DNA of 64,000 nt from Lutibacter sp. (lineage in GTDB: Bacteria; Bacteroidota; Bacteroidia; Flavobacteriales; Flavobacteriaceae): NCBI RefSeq assembly GCF_030692605.1, contig NZ_JAUYUD010000095.1:20461-84460 (forward strand), given 5' to 3'. The first letter of the stretch is position 1. Each line of letters opens with the position of its first letter. This document shows positions 52,986 to 62,368 of the stretch, piece after piece. The position numbers and the translations under genes are program-made. The notes beneath the pieces were generated by a model. That model was not told the DNA's origin. It saw only the letters and a program-made list of their open reading frames with translations, and ran no database searches.

Positions 52986-54722
52986 ATGGCAAATAGAATA
53001 GTAGTTGACCCAATTACACGAATTGAGGGTCATTTAAGAATAGAAGCAGAAATTAAAGATGGTGTCATCGTCGACGCCTTTAGTTCAAGTACCATGGTTA
53101 GAGGTATTGAAAGCATTGTTAAAGGGCGTGATCCTAGAGACGTTTGGGCTTTTGTACAACGTACTTGCGGTGTTTGTACAACGGTACATGCGTTAACATC
53201 CGTAAGAGCTGTTGAAGATGCTTTAGGAATAGCTGTACCTCCAAATGCAGAAATGGTGCGTAATATCATGGAAGGTGCTTTGTATATGCATGACCACGCA
53301 GTTCATTTTTATCATTTACACGCATTAGACTGGGTAGATATTGTAAATGCTTTAAAAGCCGACCCAAAGAAAACTTCTGAAATAGCACAAAGTATATCGA
53401 GTTGGCCAAAAAGTTCACCTGGTTATTTTTCAGATGTACAAAAAAGAGTTCAAAAATTTGTTGAAAGCGGACAATTAGGAATTTTTGCCAACGGCTATTG
53501 GGGGCATTCTCAAATGAAATTACCCGCTGAAGTTAATTTATTAGCTGTTGCACATTATTTAGAAGCATTAGAATGGCAAAAAGAAATTGTAAAAGTTCAT
53601 ACCATATTTGGAGGTAAAAATCCACATCCAAACTACTTAGTTGGTGGAATGGCCTGTGCCATAAATTCTGATGGCGCTGGTGGTTTAAATGCTGAACGCC
53701 TCATGCATGTTGAAAAATTATTGAAAGAAGGAAAAGAATTTATCGATAAAGTTTATATCCCTGATTTATTAGCTATTGCATCTTTCTACAAAGACTGGGG
53801 AGGAATTGGAAAAGGAATTGGAAACTATATGTCTTATGGTGATTTCCCTACGAATGGTTATGCCGATTTATCAAGTTTTAAATTCCAACAAGGAATTATT
53901 TTGAATAATGATTTATCGAAAGTACACGATGTAGATCATAGAAGTACTGAAGAAATAGAGGAATTTGTAAACAATTCTTGGTACGATAATTATGCTGAAG
54001 GAAAAGACAAAGGAAGACATCCTTGGGAAGGCGAAACTAATATAAAATATACAGGACCAAAACCACCTTACGAACAGTTAAATGTTGAAGAAGCCTATAG
54101 CTTTATTAAAACACCACGTTGGAAAGGATTACCAATGGAAGTTGGACCACTTGCTCGTTTATTAGTGGGCTACGGTCGAGGTAACAAAGAAATTCAAGAG
54201 GCTGTTAATGGTGCATTGTCTCATCTAAATGTTCCTGTAGGCGCTTTATTCTCAACATTAGGAAGAACAGCAGCTCGCGGAATTGAAACACAGTTAGTTG
54301 CTAATTGGACCTTAGAATTCTTCAGCACTTTAATGAATAACATTAAAAATGGTGACGAGCGTATGGCAAACACGGAAAGCTGGGAACCATCATCTTGGCC
54401 AAAAGAAGCTAAAGGTGTAGGGTTTTGTGAAGCTCCAAGAGGTGCTTTAGCTCATTGGATAAAAATTAAAGATGAGAAAACAGAAAATTATCAATTAGTT
54501 GTTCCTTCAACTTGGAATGCATCACCACGTGATCCAAAAGGGCAACGTTCTGCTTATGAAGAAGCCTTAATTGGCACACCAGTGGCTGATCCTAATTTAC
54601 CGTTAGAAATTATAAGAACCATTCATTCATTTGACCCTTGTTTAGCTTGTGCAGTTCATTTATATGATGAACATGGAAATCATATTTCACAAGTTCAAAA
54701 CATAGCAAGTTGTGACAGTTAA
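52986..54722 (+). CDS. [NiFe] hydrogenase large subunit
   Basis: A 578-residue catalytic subunit. The nickel ligands are Cys61 and Cys64 in RTCGVCTTVH (most homologues have RICGVC) and Cys552 and Cys555 in DPCLACAVH. A 20-residue tail after His558 is removed by the maturation protease once nickel is in place; the protease gene lies two genes further on. It splits H2 in the periplasm and passes electrons through the small subunit. The gene starts 11 nt after the small subunit gene. Confidence 0.97.
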   Translation: MANRIVVDPITRIEGHLRIEAEIKDGVIVDAFSSSTMVRGIESIVKGRDPRDVWAFVQRTCGVCTTVHALTSVRAVEDALGIAVPPNAEMVRNIMEGALYMHDHAVHFYHLHALDWVDIVNALKADPKKTSEIAQSISSWPKSSPGYFSDVQKRVQKFVESGQLGIFANGYWGHSQMKLPAEVNLLAVAHYLEALEWQKEIVKVHTIFGGKNPHPNYLVGGMACAINSDGAGGLNAERLMHVEKLLKEGKEFIDKVYIPDLLAIASFYKDWGGIGKGIGNYMSYGDFPTNGYADLSSFKFQQGIILNNDLSKVHDVDHRSTEEIEEFVNNSWYDNYAEGKDKGRHPWEGETNIKYTGPKPPYEQLNVEEAYSFIKTPRWKGLPMEVGPLARLLVGYGRGNKEIQEAVNGALSHLNVPVGALFSTLGRTAARGIETQLVANWTLEFFSTLMNNIKNGDERMANTESWEPSSWPKEAKGVGFCEAPRGALAHWIKIKDEKTENYQLVVPSTWNASPRDPKGQRSAYEEALIGTPVADPNLPLEIIRTIHSFDPCLACAVHLYDEHGNHISQVQNIASCDS

Positions 54723-54732
54723 AACTTAAGTT

Positions 54733-55461
54733 ATGAGAGATCGAAATTTTAAACGAGTAATGGTTTGGGAACTTCCTGTTAGATTGTTTCACTGGGTAAA
54801 TGTGCTTGCCATTGTAGCACTTACCCTAACTGGTTTTTTAATAGCCAATCCACCAGCACTTCAATCAAGTGCCGAAGCAACAAATTTACATTCTTTTGGA
54901 ATTGTGCGTTTCATACATTTTGGTGCGGCCTATATTTTCTTTTTTAATATGATTTTAAGAATCTATTGGTCTTTTGTTGGAAACCAATTTGCACATTGGA
55001 GAGCATTTTGGCCTTTCAGCAAAAAAATGTGGAATAATTTTTGGCATGTGCTTAAAATTGACATCATGTTATTAAATGAAGAACACCCCAATGTAAAAGA
55101 TATAAGCATTGGGCATAACAGTGTTGCATCATTGTCATATGTAGTCCTATTTTTAATGGCATTAATTCAAGTTTTTACTGGATTCGCGCTATACGCAGAT
55201 ACTTCTGGTTGGTGGTTACCACAACTATTTACATGGGTAACTCCACTATTTGGTGGCGATTTTATGGTGAGAACCATACATCATATAACTATGTGGATTT
55301 TTATTTTCTTTAGTTTGGTACATATTTATTTGGTTTTTTATCATGATTGGTTGGAAGGTCGTGGTGAAGTTTCATCTATGTTTGGTGGCTATAAATTTGT
55401 GCGTTCAGACCGTTTTATAAAACATGAAAAACAAGCCAAAAAAGATAAAGTAAAAGAATAA
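54733..55461 (+). CDS. Ni/Fe-hydrogenase b-type cytochrome subunit
   Basis: A 242-residue membrane cytochrome b of the HyaC/HoxZ family with four main helices. Heme ligands are likely in LFHWVNV (about residue 20), RFIHFGAAYIFF and HHITMWIFIFFSLVHIYLVFYHDW-type segments. It anchors the hydrogenase dimer and passes electrons to the quinone pool. The gene starts 10 nt after the large subunit gene, as usual for a structural operon. Confidence 0.95.
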   Translation: MRDRNFKRVMVWELPVRLFHWVNVLAIVALTLTGFLIANPPALQSSAEATNLHSFGIVRFIHFGAAYIFFFNMILRIYWSFVGNQFAHWRAFWPFSKKMWNNFWHVLKIDIMLLNEEHPNVKDISIGHNSVASLSYVVLFLMALIQVFTGFALYADTSGWWLPQLFTWVTPLFGGDFMVRTIHHITMWIFIFFSLVHIYLVFYHDWLEGRGEVSSMFGGYKFVRSDRFIKHEKQAKKDKVKE

Positions 55462-55540
55462 ATAATAAAATTTAAAGTAAATTCATTCAATTAATATAGT
55501 TTATATATTTGAATGAATTTACTTTTTTAAAATAGTAACT

Positions 55541-56074
55541 ATGAGCATCTTAGAAAGAACACCTGTCGCAGTTTGTAGCGATTCTTACTTTTTTGAAAAA
55601 GATAAATCTAATAGCATTTTAGTTATGGGTGTGGGGAATTATTTAATGGGCGACGAAGGAATTGGTGTTCAGGTTATTCAAGAAATGGCAACCCATAAAT
55701 TACCTGAATATGTTGATATTTTAGACGGTGGAACTGGCGGATTTTTATTATTAAATTGTTTTGAAGCTTATTCTACAGTAATTTTTATTGACGCTACTAT
55801 GGATGGAAAACAAGCTGGAACTATTTCACTCATTCGACCAAAATTCGCGTCCGATTTTCCTTCTGCTTTAAGTGTTCATGATGTTGGATTAAAAGATATG
55901 ATTGAAGCTGTTTATTTAATGGAGAAAGTGCCTGATATTCATTTATTTACTGTCTCAATTGAAGAAATAGTACCTATGACTCTTGAATTAAATCCAAAAG
56001 TTAAGGCGTCAATTCCAAAAATAATAAAAGAAATTTTAGCTCATTCTGAAGAACTTTATTTGAAAAAAGCGTAA
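55541..56074 (+). CDS. Hydrogenase maturation protease (HyaD/HybD family)
   Basis: A 177-residue endopeptidase that removes the tail of the large subunit. The nickel-sensing acidic residues and His are in GVGNYLMGDEGIG (Glu/Asp), VIFIDATMDG and SVHDVGLKD. About 24 residues precede the usual start of the fold; they have no clear signal, and no later ATG lies before the first strand, so the extension looks real. It lies 79 nt after the cytochrome gene. Confidence 0.94.
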   Translation: MSILERTPVAVCSDSYFFEKDKSNSILVMGVGNYLMGDEGIGVQVIQEMATHKLPEYVDILDGGTGGFLLLNCFEAYSTVIFIDATMDGKQAGTISLIRPKFASDFPSALSVHDVGLKDMIEAVYLMEKVPDIHLFTVSIEEIVPMTLELNPKVKASIPKIIKEILAHSEELYLKKA

Positions 56075-56105
56075 GTTTATAGTGTATTATTAAGCAATAA
56101 GTTGA

Positions 56106-58397
56106 ATGTTAGAAACCTATAAAATTGCTATTTCCGGACAAGTTCAAGGTGTAGGTTTCCGCCCGTTTGTTTATAGTTTAGCAACCGCATTTTCTTTAAA
56201 AGGAACTGTTTCAAATAATGAAGAAGGGGTTGTCATTTATGTCTCTGGATTAAATGATTCTATACGGCAATTTTATCATAAATTAGTTCAATTTCCACCA
56301 CCAGTCGCTCGTATAAAAGATAGCTCAATTTCACCAATTGACTTTCAAACATTTGATAATTTTAAAATTATTCCTTCGCCTAAAACAGGACAATTAAATT
56401 TACCATTAACCCCCGATTTTGCTATTTGTGAAGATTGTAAAAAGGATATTGAAAATTCAGAAAACCCTAAATTTAATTACGCGTTTACAACTTGTGTTAA
56501 TTGTGGTCCACGATGGGCAATAACACAAACATTTCCTTTTGAAAGAAATCATACAAGTATAAATGAATTTCCAATGTGTGAGGAATGTGAAAAAGAATAT
56601 ACTTCACCAATTGACAGAAGATTTCATTCACAAACGAATACTTGTTCGAACTGTGGAATTGAATTATTTTTAATTACTTCCGAAGGAAAAATTATTGAAA
56701 CTTCAGAAGAAAATTTATTTAAAATAGTCGCAGATTTACTTTATGAAGGAAGCATCATTGCAATTAAAAATACTAGTGGTTATTTATTGTGTTGTAATGC
56801 CGAAAATAGGGATGTAATTCAAAAATTACGAGCAAAAAAAAACAGACCAAAAAAGCCTTTTGCAGTTTTGTTTCCTTCAATGGAATTGCTGAAAAATGAA
56901 TTAAAACTGACTAGCAATCAAATAAAATCACTTACCTCATCTGAGAGTCCAATCAACATTATTTCTTCTAAAAATTATAAAGGAAATATTGTATTAAATG
57001 AAGTTGCTCCAAATTTAAACCAACTGGGTGTAATGCTTCCTTATACAGGAATTTTACAGTTGTTGGCGAATGAATTGAATTTCCCAATAATTGCAACTAG
57101 CGGAAATATTCACGGTTCGCCAATTATTAGTGAAAATATAAATGCTTTGGAGAAATTAAATAATGTTGCCGATTATTTTTTGCAACATAATTTACAAATA
57201 ATGCATCCACAAGACGATTCGGTCGTAAAGTTTAGTATTAAATTTTACCAAGCGGTATTTTTCCGACGCTCACGAGGTTACGCTCCCAATTATTTGAATA
57301 TCAATATCAATCTTGATGAAAAAATTATGGCAATGGGAGCTGATTTAAAAAGTACTATTGCATTTTATCCAAACAGCCATTTATATGTCAGTCAGTATAT
57401 AGGGAATTTGGAGAATTTTGATGTTTATAATAGGTTTACTTCAGAAGTAAATTCATTTATAAATATTTTTGAACAACAACCTGAAGTTATTTTAATTGAC
57501 AAACATCCACTTTATCACAGTTCTCAATTTGGGAAAGAATTAGCTAAAAAAACAAATTCAAAATTAATAGAAATTCAACATCATAAAGCACATTTTGCTG
57601 CAATATTAGGTGAACATAATCTCTTCAACGAAAAAGTTCTAGGAGTGGTTTTTGATGGAACTGGTTTTGGTGATGACGCACAAATTTGGGGTGGAGAATT
57701 TTTTAATTATGAAGATTCTAAAATTGAACGAATCAATCATTTCGCCTATTTTGATTGGCTTTTGGGCGATAAAATGGCAAAAGAACCTCGTTTGTCTTTA
57801 TTTTCTTTGGCTTCAGAAGAAATGATTGAAATTTTAGAACAAAAATTTACTTCAAACGAGTTAAAAAATTATCAATATTTAAAGAAAAATAATCAGTTAA
57901 AAACATCTTCTGTGGGCAGGTTGTTTGATGCGGTTGCTTCAATACTGAATATCACAGATTTTAATTCTTATGAAGGTGAAGCTGCTATTTTATTAGAGAA
58001 TTTGGTAACGGAATATGACTTAAAAGAGTGTAAAAGTTATTTAAATAGTATTGAAACCGAAATCTCCTCCAAAGAAATAATTAAAAATATTGCTATAGAT
58101 TTTAAAAACGGTGTATTAACAGAAACTATTGTTGTAAATTTCTTATTTACGCTGGCAAACTTTATTTTAAAATATGCTAAAAATAATTATTACCAACACA
58201 TTGCCTTAAGCGGAGGTGTTTTTCAAAATACAACTTTGGTTGATATGCTCATTGAATTAGCGCCTAAAGAAATAAAGTTGTATTTTCATAAAGATTTATC
58301 TCCAAATGATGAGAATTGTTCTTTTGGACAATTGATGTATTACATGAAAATTAAGAATTACGAACTGCAAAACTTACAAACAAGAACAAACAGCTAA
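56106..58397 (+). CDS. hypF: Carbamoyltransferase HypF
   Basis: A 763-residue HypF, which makes the cyanide ligands from carbamoyl phosphate together with HypE. Domains in order: acylphosphatase (VQGVGFRPFVY, residues 1-90), two zinc-finger units with CxxC pairs (CEDC, CVNC, CEEC, CSNC, about 105-185), a YrdC-like domain (RAKKNRPKKPFAVLFP) and a C-terminal Kae1-like domain (HHKAHFAAILGEH, VFDGTGFGDD, LSGGVFQN). Length and order are normal. It continues the operon with hypD 5 nt away. Confidence 0.96.
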   Translation: MLETYKIAISGQVQGVGFRPFVYSLATAFSLKGTVSNNEEGVVIYVSGLNDSIRQFYHKLVQFPPPVARIKDSSISPIDFQTFDNFKIIPSPKTGQLNLPLTPDFAICEDCKKDIENSENPKFNYAFTTCVNCGPRWAITQTFPFERNHTSINEFPMCEECEKEYTSPIDRRFHSQTNTCSNCGIELFLITSEGKIIETSEENLFKIVADLLYEGSIIAIKNTSGYLLCCNAENRDVIQKLRAKKNRPKKPFAVLFPSMELLKNELKLTSNQIKSLTSSESPINIISSKNYKGNIVLNEVAPNLNQLGVMLPYTGILQLLANELNFPIIATSGNIHGSPIISENINALEKLNNVADYFLQHNLQIMHPQDDSVVKFSIKFYQAVFFRRSRGYAPNYLNININLDEKIMAMGADLKSTIAFYPNSHLYVSQYIGNLENFDVYNRFTSEVNSFINIFEQQPEVILIDKHPLYHSSQFGKELAKKTNSKLIEIQHHKAHFAAILGEHNLFNEKVLGVVFDGTGFGDDAQIWGGEFFNYEDSKIERINHFAYFDWLLGDKMAKEPRLSLFSLASEEMIEILEQKFTSNELKNYQYLKKNNQLKTSSVGRLFDAVASILNITDFNSYEGEAAILLENLVTEYDLKECKSYLNSIETEISSKEIIKNIAIDFKNGVLTETIVVNFLFTLANFILKYAKNNYYQHIALSGGVFQNTTLVDMLIELAPKEIKLYFHKDLSPNDENCSFGQLMYYMKIKNYELQNLQTRTNS

Positions 58398-58402
58398 ATA
58401 AA

Positions 58403-59494
58403 ATGAAGTATTTAAGTGAATATAGAAACCTAGAAGCGACTAAAAAGGTGTTAGATGAGATTCATAAAATTACAACTCAAGTTTGGAATATTATGGAAAT
58501 TTGCGGTGGACAAACACATGGTTTAGTAAAAAACGGTATTTTAGAATTATTGCCTGAAAAAGTTAGAATGATTCATGGTCCAGGTTGTCCAGTTTGCGTA
58601 ACTCCTCTTAATTTAATTGATAAAGCCATTGAGTTGTTAGAACAAGGTGTAATTATATGTTCTTTTGGCGATATGATTCGAGTTCCTGGAAGTAAAAAAA
58701 GTTTGTTAGAAGCAAAGGCGCTTGGAGGCGATTTACGTGTTTTATATTCCCCTATTGAAGCCGTTTCAATAGCCAAACAAAATCCAGATAAAGAAGTTGT
58801 TTTTTTTGCTGTTGGTTTTGAAACTACTGCACCCGCCAATGCTTTATCGGTTTTACATGCTGAAAAAGAAGGAATTAGTAATTATTCCATTTTAGCATCA
58901 CACGTGCTGGTTCCACCAGCCATGGAAGCAATTTTAGATGATGAATTATGCAGTATTAATGGATTTTTGGCAGCAGGTCATGTATGTGCCATAATGGGAA
59001 TCCAAGAATATTATCCGTTAGTTTCAACATATAAAATTCCAATAATTGTAACGGGTTTTGAACCCTTAGATTTGGTTCAAGGTATTTATATGGCGGTAAA
59101 ACAACTGGAAGGCGGAAAATATGAGCTCGAAAATCAGTATTCAAGAGTTGTAAAAGAACATGGAAATAAAGCAGCGATAGACGTTATTCAAAAAGTATTT
59201 GAAGTTGGCAATAGAGAATGGCGAGGCATTGGCGAAATTCCAAATAGCGGTTATGTTATTAAAGATGCCTACAGAAAATACGATGCCGAAGCAAAATTTA
59301 ACATCAGTTATATAAAAGTTCCTGAAAATTCAGATTGTATTGCGGGGCAAATCTTGCGAGGTATTAAAAAACCAAATCAGTGCGATCAGTTTGGTAAAAA
59401 ATGTAAACCTTCAAATCCATTGGGTGCGCCAATGGTTTCTTCAGAAGGTGCTTGTGCGGCATATTATCATTTTTCCAATAATTTAATAGACTAA
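58403..59494 (+). CDS. hypD: Hydrogenase maturation protein HypD
   Basis: A 363-residue HypD with the family blocks MEICGGQTHGLVKNG, HGPGCPVCVTP (thiol pair) and ASHVLVPPAM, plus a C-terminal 4Fe-4S site (CIAGQILRG, CDQFGKKC, GACAAYYHF). With HypC it carries the iron atom while CN and CO are added. Close spacing (5 nt before, 3 nt after) places it in a hypF-hypD-hypE block. Confidence 0.96.
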   Translation: MKYLSEYRNLEATKKVLDEIHKITTQVWNIMEICGGQTHGLVKNGILELLPEKVRMIHGPGCPVCVTPLNLIDKAIELLEQGVIICSFGDMIRVPGSKKSLLEAKALGGDLRVLYSPIEAVSIAKQNPDKEVVFFAVGFETTAPANALSVLHAEKEGISNYSILASHVLVPPAMEAILDDELCSINGFLAAGHVCAIMGIQEYYPLVSTYKIPIIVTGFEPLDLVQGIYMAVKQLEGGKYELENQYSRVVKEHGNKAAIDVIQKVFEVGNREWRGIGEIPNSGYVIKDAYRKYDAEAKFNISYIKVPENSDCIAGQILRGIKKPNQCDQFGKKCKPSNPLGAPMVSSEGACAAYYHFSNNLID

Positions 59495-59497
59495 CAG

Positions 59498-60523
59498 ATG
59501 AACATAGAAGATATAGGATTTGAAACCATTAATTTAGGACATGGTAGTGGCGGAGAACTTACACGTAATTTATTAGATAAAATTATTTTTACAACATTTA
59601 GCAATCCATATTTAGATCAAAAACATGATGGTTCCATTGTTGAATTCAATTCAAAAATAGCAATTTCAACCGATAGTTTTGTGATTACTCCAATCTTCTT
59701 CAAAGGTGGAAATATAGGTGAATTGGCAGTTTATGGTACTGTAAATGATGTTGCTATGTGCGGTGCCATTCCAAAATATTTATCATTAGCATTTATTATT
59801 GAAGAAGGATTAAAAGTTTCAGAATTTATACAAATTGTACAATCTATTAAAAAAGCGGCTGATGAAAGTGATGTTTTAATAATAACAGGCGACACTAAAG
59901 TGGTGGAACGCGGAAAAGGTGACAAAATTTTTATCAATACCACAGGTTTTGGAGAAATGCATCCAAAAGCCAACATATCGGTTCATAACATAAAAGAAGG
60001 CGATAAAATTTTAGTGAACGGTTATATTGCTCAACACGGAATGGCCATTATGAGCGAGCGAGAAGGGCTGCAATTTGAATCATCTATTGAAAGTGATTCA
60101 ACGAATTTAAATTTTTTAGTAAAAGATTTGTTAGATGCATTTGGTGAAAAAATAAAATTATTTAGAGATCCAACTCGTGGAGGTTTAGGAACTGTTTTAC
60201 ATGAAATTGCTAATGATATTTCAAAAGGTATATTTTTAAAAGAAAAATTTATTCCTTTAGAAAAACAAGTAGCTGCTGCTTGCGAAATGTTAGGTTTAGA
60301 TCCTATGTACGTTGCAAATGAAGGTGTGTTTTTGGTAATTATAGACCCAAGTATTGAAACCGAAGTTTTGGCATTAATGAGAAGTCATGAAAAAGGAAAA
60401 AACACTGCTTTAATTGGAGAAATAACAAACGAACATCCAAATAAAGTGGTTATGGAAAGTTTAGTTGGAGGCAAACGAATTGTGAGCCCGTTGGTTGGAG
60501 AACAACTACCTCGAATCTGTTAA
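59498..60523 (+). CDS. hypE: Hydrogenase maturation protein HypE
   Basis: A 341-residue HypE of the PurM-like fold, which dehydrates the carbamoyl group to thiocyanate on its C-terminal cysteine. The tail ends in the required PRIC. Other blocks are NLGHGSGGELTRNLL at the N-terminus and DPTRGGLGTVLHEIA. It ends the plus-strand hydrogenase operon and overlaps the end of the convergent nickel permease gene by 4 nt. Confidence 0.96.
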   Translation: MNIEDIGFETINLGHGSGGELTRNLLDKIIFTTFSNPYLDQKHDGSIVEFNSKIAISTDSFVITPIFFKGGNIGELAVYGTVNDVAMCGAIPKYLSLAFIIEEGLKVSEFIQIVQSIKKAADESDVLIITGDTKVVERGKGDKIFINTTGFGEMHPKANISVHNIKEGDKILVNGYIAQHGMAIMSEREGLQFESSIESDSTNLNFLVKDLLDAFGEKIKLFRDPTRGGLGTVLHEIANDISKGIFLKEKFIPLEKQVAAACEMLGLDPMYVANEGVFLVIIDPSIETEVLALMRSHEKGKNTALIGEITNEHPNKVVMESLVGGKRIVSPLVGEQLPRIC

Positions 60524-61221
60524 TTTGAAATAATCCAATAAATACCAATTACTAACGCAAATAACCCTCCAGACAAACGGATTCCTTTAAAAAATGTATC
60601 ATTATGTTCTTGTTTAGAAAAAGAAGCAATATTGCCAATTACTAGGGCAAAGGAAATCATTGCAATTAAAGTTCCAATGGCAAAACCAATAATGTATTTT
60701 ATTGATTCTAAACTTGAAGCAAAACCAATTACAGGCAAAAACAATAAAAAATGAGCTACACCAGCCAACCCATGTATAAATCCAACCGACATTGAAGCAA
60801 TAATTCCTTGTTTTAATTTTGGATGTTTGTGCTTATGTGTTTCATCTGACTGGTGCTGATGAACATGTTCATGAATAATTGGATTTTCAGTGCTATGTAT
60901 ATGAATATGCGTATGTTTTTTTCCTTCTTTTACTATTTTGAATAAAATCCAAATACCCAAAGCAATTAAAATAATACCAACAAATTGTTCGCTATATTTC
61001 GAAATTTTTTCAATGGGAATTACTTCTTTAAAAAGTAAAAATAAAACTCCTATTGAAAGCATTCCAACTAAATGTCCAATTCCCCAAAACAAACCAACTT
61101 TCCACGCTTTCTTTTTACTTTCAATTGCAAATGGAGTTACTGCAGCTAAATGATCTGGACCAGAAATAACGTGTAACATTGCGGCAATTATACCTGCAAA
61201 TAAAGGAAAAGACAATTCCAT
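60520..61221 (-). CDS. Nickel/cobalt permease, UreH/NicO-like, histidine-rich
   Basis: A 233-residue membrane protein with six helices. The first helix carries HVISGPDHLAAVTP, the metal site of UreH/HupE/NicO-like permeases, and SVGFIHGLAGVAHFL is the matching half in the second part. The central loop (about residues 104-137) is rich in His (HTHIHIHS, HEHVHQHQS, HKHKHP). It most likely brings in nickel for the neighbouring hydrogenase; cobalt cannot be ruled out, since the B12 pathway also needs it. It is convergent with hypE (4-nt overlap). Confidence 0.85.
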   Translation of the reverse strand: MELSFPLFAGIIAAMLHVISGPDHLAAVTPFAIESKKKAWKVGLFWGIGHLVGMLSIGVLFLLFKEVIPIEKISKYSEQFVGIILIALGIWILFKIVKEGKKHTHIHIHSTENPIIHEHVHQHQSDETHKHKHPKLKQGIIASMSVGFIHGLAGVAHFLLFLPVIGFASSLESIKYIIGFAIGTLIAMISFALVIGNIASFSKQEHNDTFFKGIRLSGGLFALVIGIYWIISN

Positions 61222-61398
61222 TCGTTGTAAAATTAAGTGCCATTAAAAATACAAAATTATGGAATACTACAAATATTATATTTTGTGTAATTTGTCGGAC
61301 ATTAAATTTTAGGGAATACACCTTAATTCAAATGCGAGCATTGGGTTATCAAAAAAAATACGTACCTTTTTTCTGTTGTTAAAAACAATTACGCTTCT

Positions 61399-61776
61399 AT
61401 GGAAACATTTTTTTTTCAGCTTTTGAATTATTTTTTCTTTGTGTTTCATACTGCGTTGATACTTTTTAATTTGTTTGGTTGGTTGTTTCCAAAAACTAAA
61501 AAACTACATTTAATAAGTTTGTTAATCACTTTATTTTCTTGGGGAGTCATGGGTATTTGGAAAGGCTTCGGATACTGTTTTCTGACCGATTGGCATTATC
61601 GGGTATTGCGAAAACTAGGTGAAAGAGATATGCCAAGCAGTTATATTTCCTTTTTAACGGAAAAGTTTACGGGTTGGCTTCCGGATGCGGCATTGGCGGA
61701 AATTTTAACTTTAACACTTACTCTTTTGGTATTGCTATGCGCTATCTGGGTGAATTTTTTCGTAAAAAAAACTTGA
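61399..61776 (+). CDS. DUF2784 family membrane protein
   Basis: A 125-residue membrane protein with three or four helices. Features are FVFHTALILFNLFGWLFP near the start, HLISLLITLFSWGVMGIWKGFGYC with the Gly-Trp pattern of DUF2784, and LTDWHYRVLRKLGERDMPSSY. Function unknown. It uses somewhat more G and C than its neighbours (for example around 61670-61700) and stands alone between the nickel permease gene and tRNA genes, so recent arrival is possible but not shown. Confidence 0.75.
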   Translation: METFFFQLLNYFFFVFHTALILFNLFGWLFPKTKKLHLISLLITLFSWGVMGIWKGFGYCFLTDWHYRVLRKLGERDMPSSYISFLTEKFTGWLPDAALAEILTLTLTLLVLLCAIWVNFFVKKT

Positions 61777-61974
61777 AGAATAATTAATGCCGAATGTACA
61801 AATACAAAAAATCTGATGGCGCATATTACAAATTAAGGGTGTTCTGAAGAAATTAAAGAACGTGTGCATATTAATTGACTCTTTTTCTTTTATCGGAAAA
61901 GAAAATTTAGATTACTTCCACATTGTATTTCACCACAAGTTGATAAATATGAGGAACATTAAATAATCATTAAC

Positions 61975-62004
61975 AAAAAAGCCGAAACAAATTGTTTCGG
62001 CTTT
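61975..62004 (-). terminator. Terminator after the tRNA-Gly/tRNA-Leu pair
   Basis: Stem GCCGAAAC/GTTTCGGC plus A/T pairs, 5-nt loop, followed on the minus strand by a T6 run. It lies 6 nt beyond the 3' end of tRNA-Leu. Confidence 0.85.
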
Positions 62005-62009
62005 CTTAG

Positions 62010-62095
62010 TACAGAAGGCGGGACTTGAACCCGCACGAGCATTACTGCCCACTGGATTTTAAGTCCAGCGTGTCTACCAATTCCACCACTTCTGC
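62010..62095 (-). tRNA. tRNA-Leu (UAA)
   Basis: An 86-nt class II tRNA with a long variable arm. Acceptor GCAGAAG/CTTCTGT with discriminator A, anticodon stem CTGGA/TCCAG and loop CTTAAAA (anticodon TAA), variable arm TGGGCAGTAATGCTCGT, T arm GCGGGTTCAAGTCCCGC. CCA is not encoded. Confidence 0.95.
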
Positions 62096-62116
62096 ATTGG
62101 TACTTTTATAATGTAG

Positions 62117-62188
62117 AGCGAAAGACGGGATTTGAACCCGCGACCCCCACCTTGGCAAGGTGGTGCTCTACCCCTGAGCTACTTTCGC
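62117..62188 (-). tRNA. tRNA-Gly (GCC)
   Basis: A 72-nt cloverleaf: acceptor GCGAAAG/CTTTCGC with discriminator T, D arm GCTCAGGGGTAGAGC, anticodon stem CACCT/AGGTG and loop TGCCA region (anticodon GCC), T arm CGGGTTCAAATCCCG. It is transcribed ahead of tRNA-Leu with a 21-nt spacer, probably as one precursor. Confidence 0.95.
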
Positions 62189-62316
62189 AGTCATGTTTTT
62201 AAAAGAACATCCATTTAATTGCTTAAATGCGAGGGCAAATTTAAAACAAATCTGTTAATAGTAAAGAATTTTTCATACTTTATTTTAAAATATTTTTTAA
62301 TCGGCTGTTAATTAGG

Positions 62317-62346
62317 TTGCATTTCCCTAATAAAAAAATATATTTG
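62317..62346 (+). promoter_or_regulatory. Promoter of the heme o synthase operon (-33/-7)
   Basis: TTG at 62317-62319 and TATATTTG at 62339-62346 with a 19-nt spacer, an ideal Bacteroidota promoter. The start codon is 23 nt further on. Confidence 0.7.
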
Positions 62347-62368
62347 CACATATTTTCATCTAATATCA

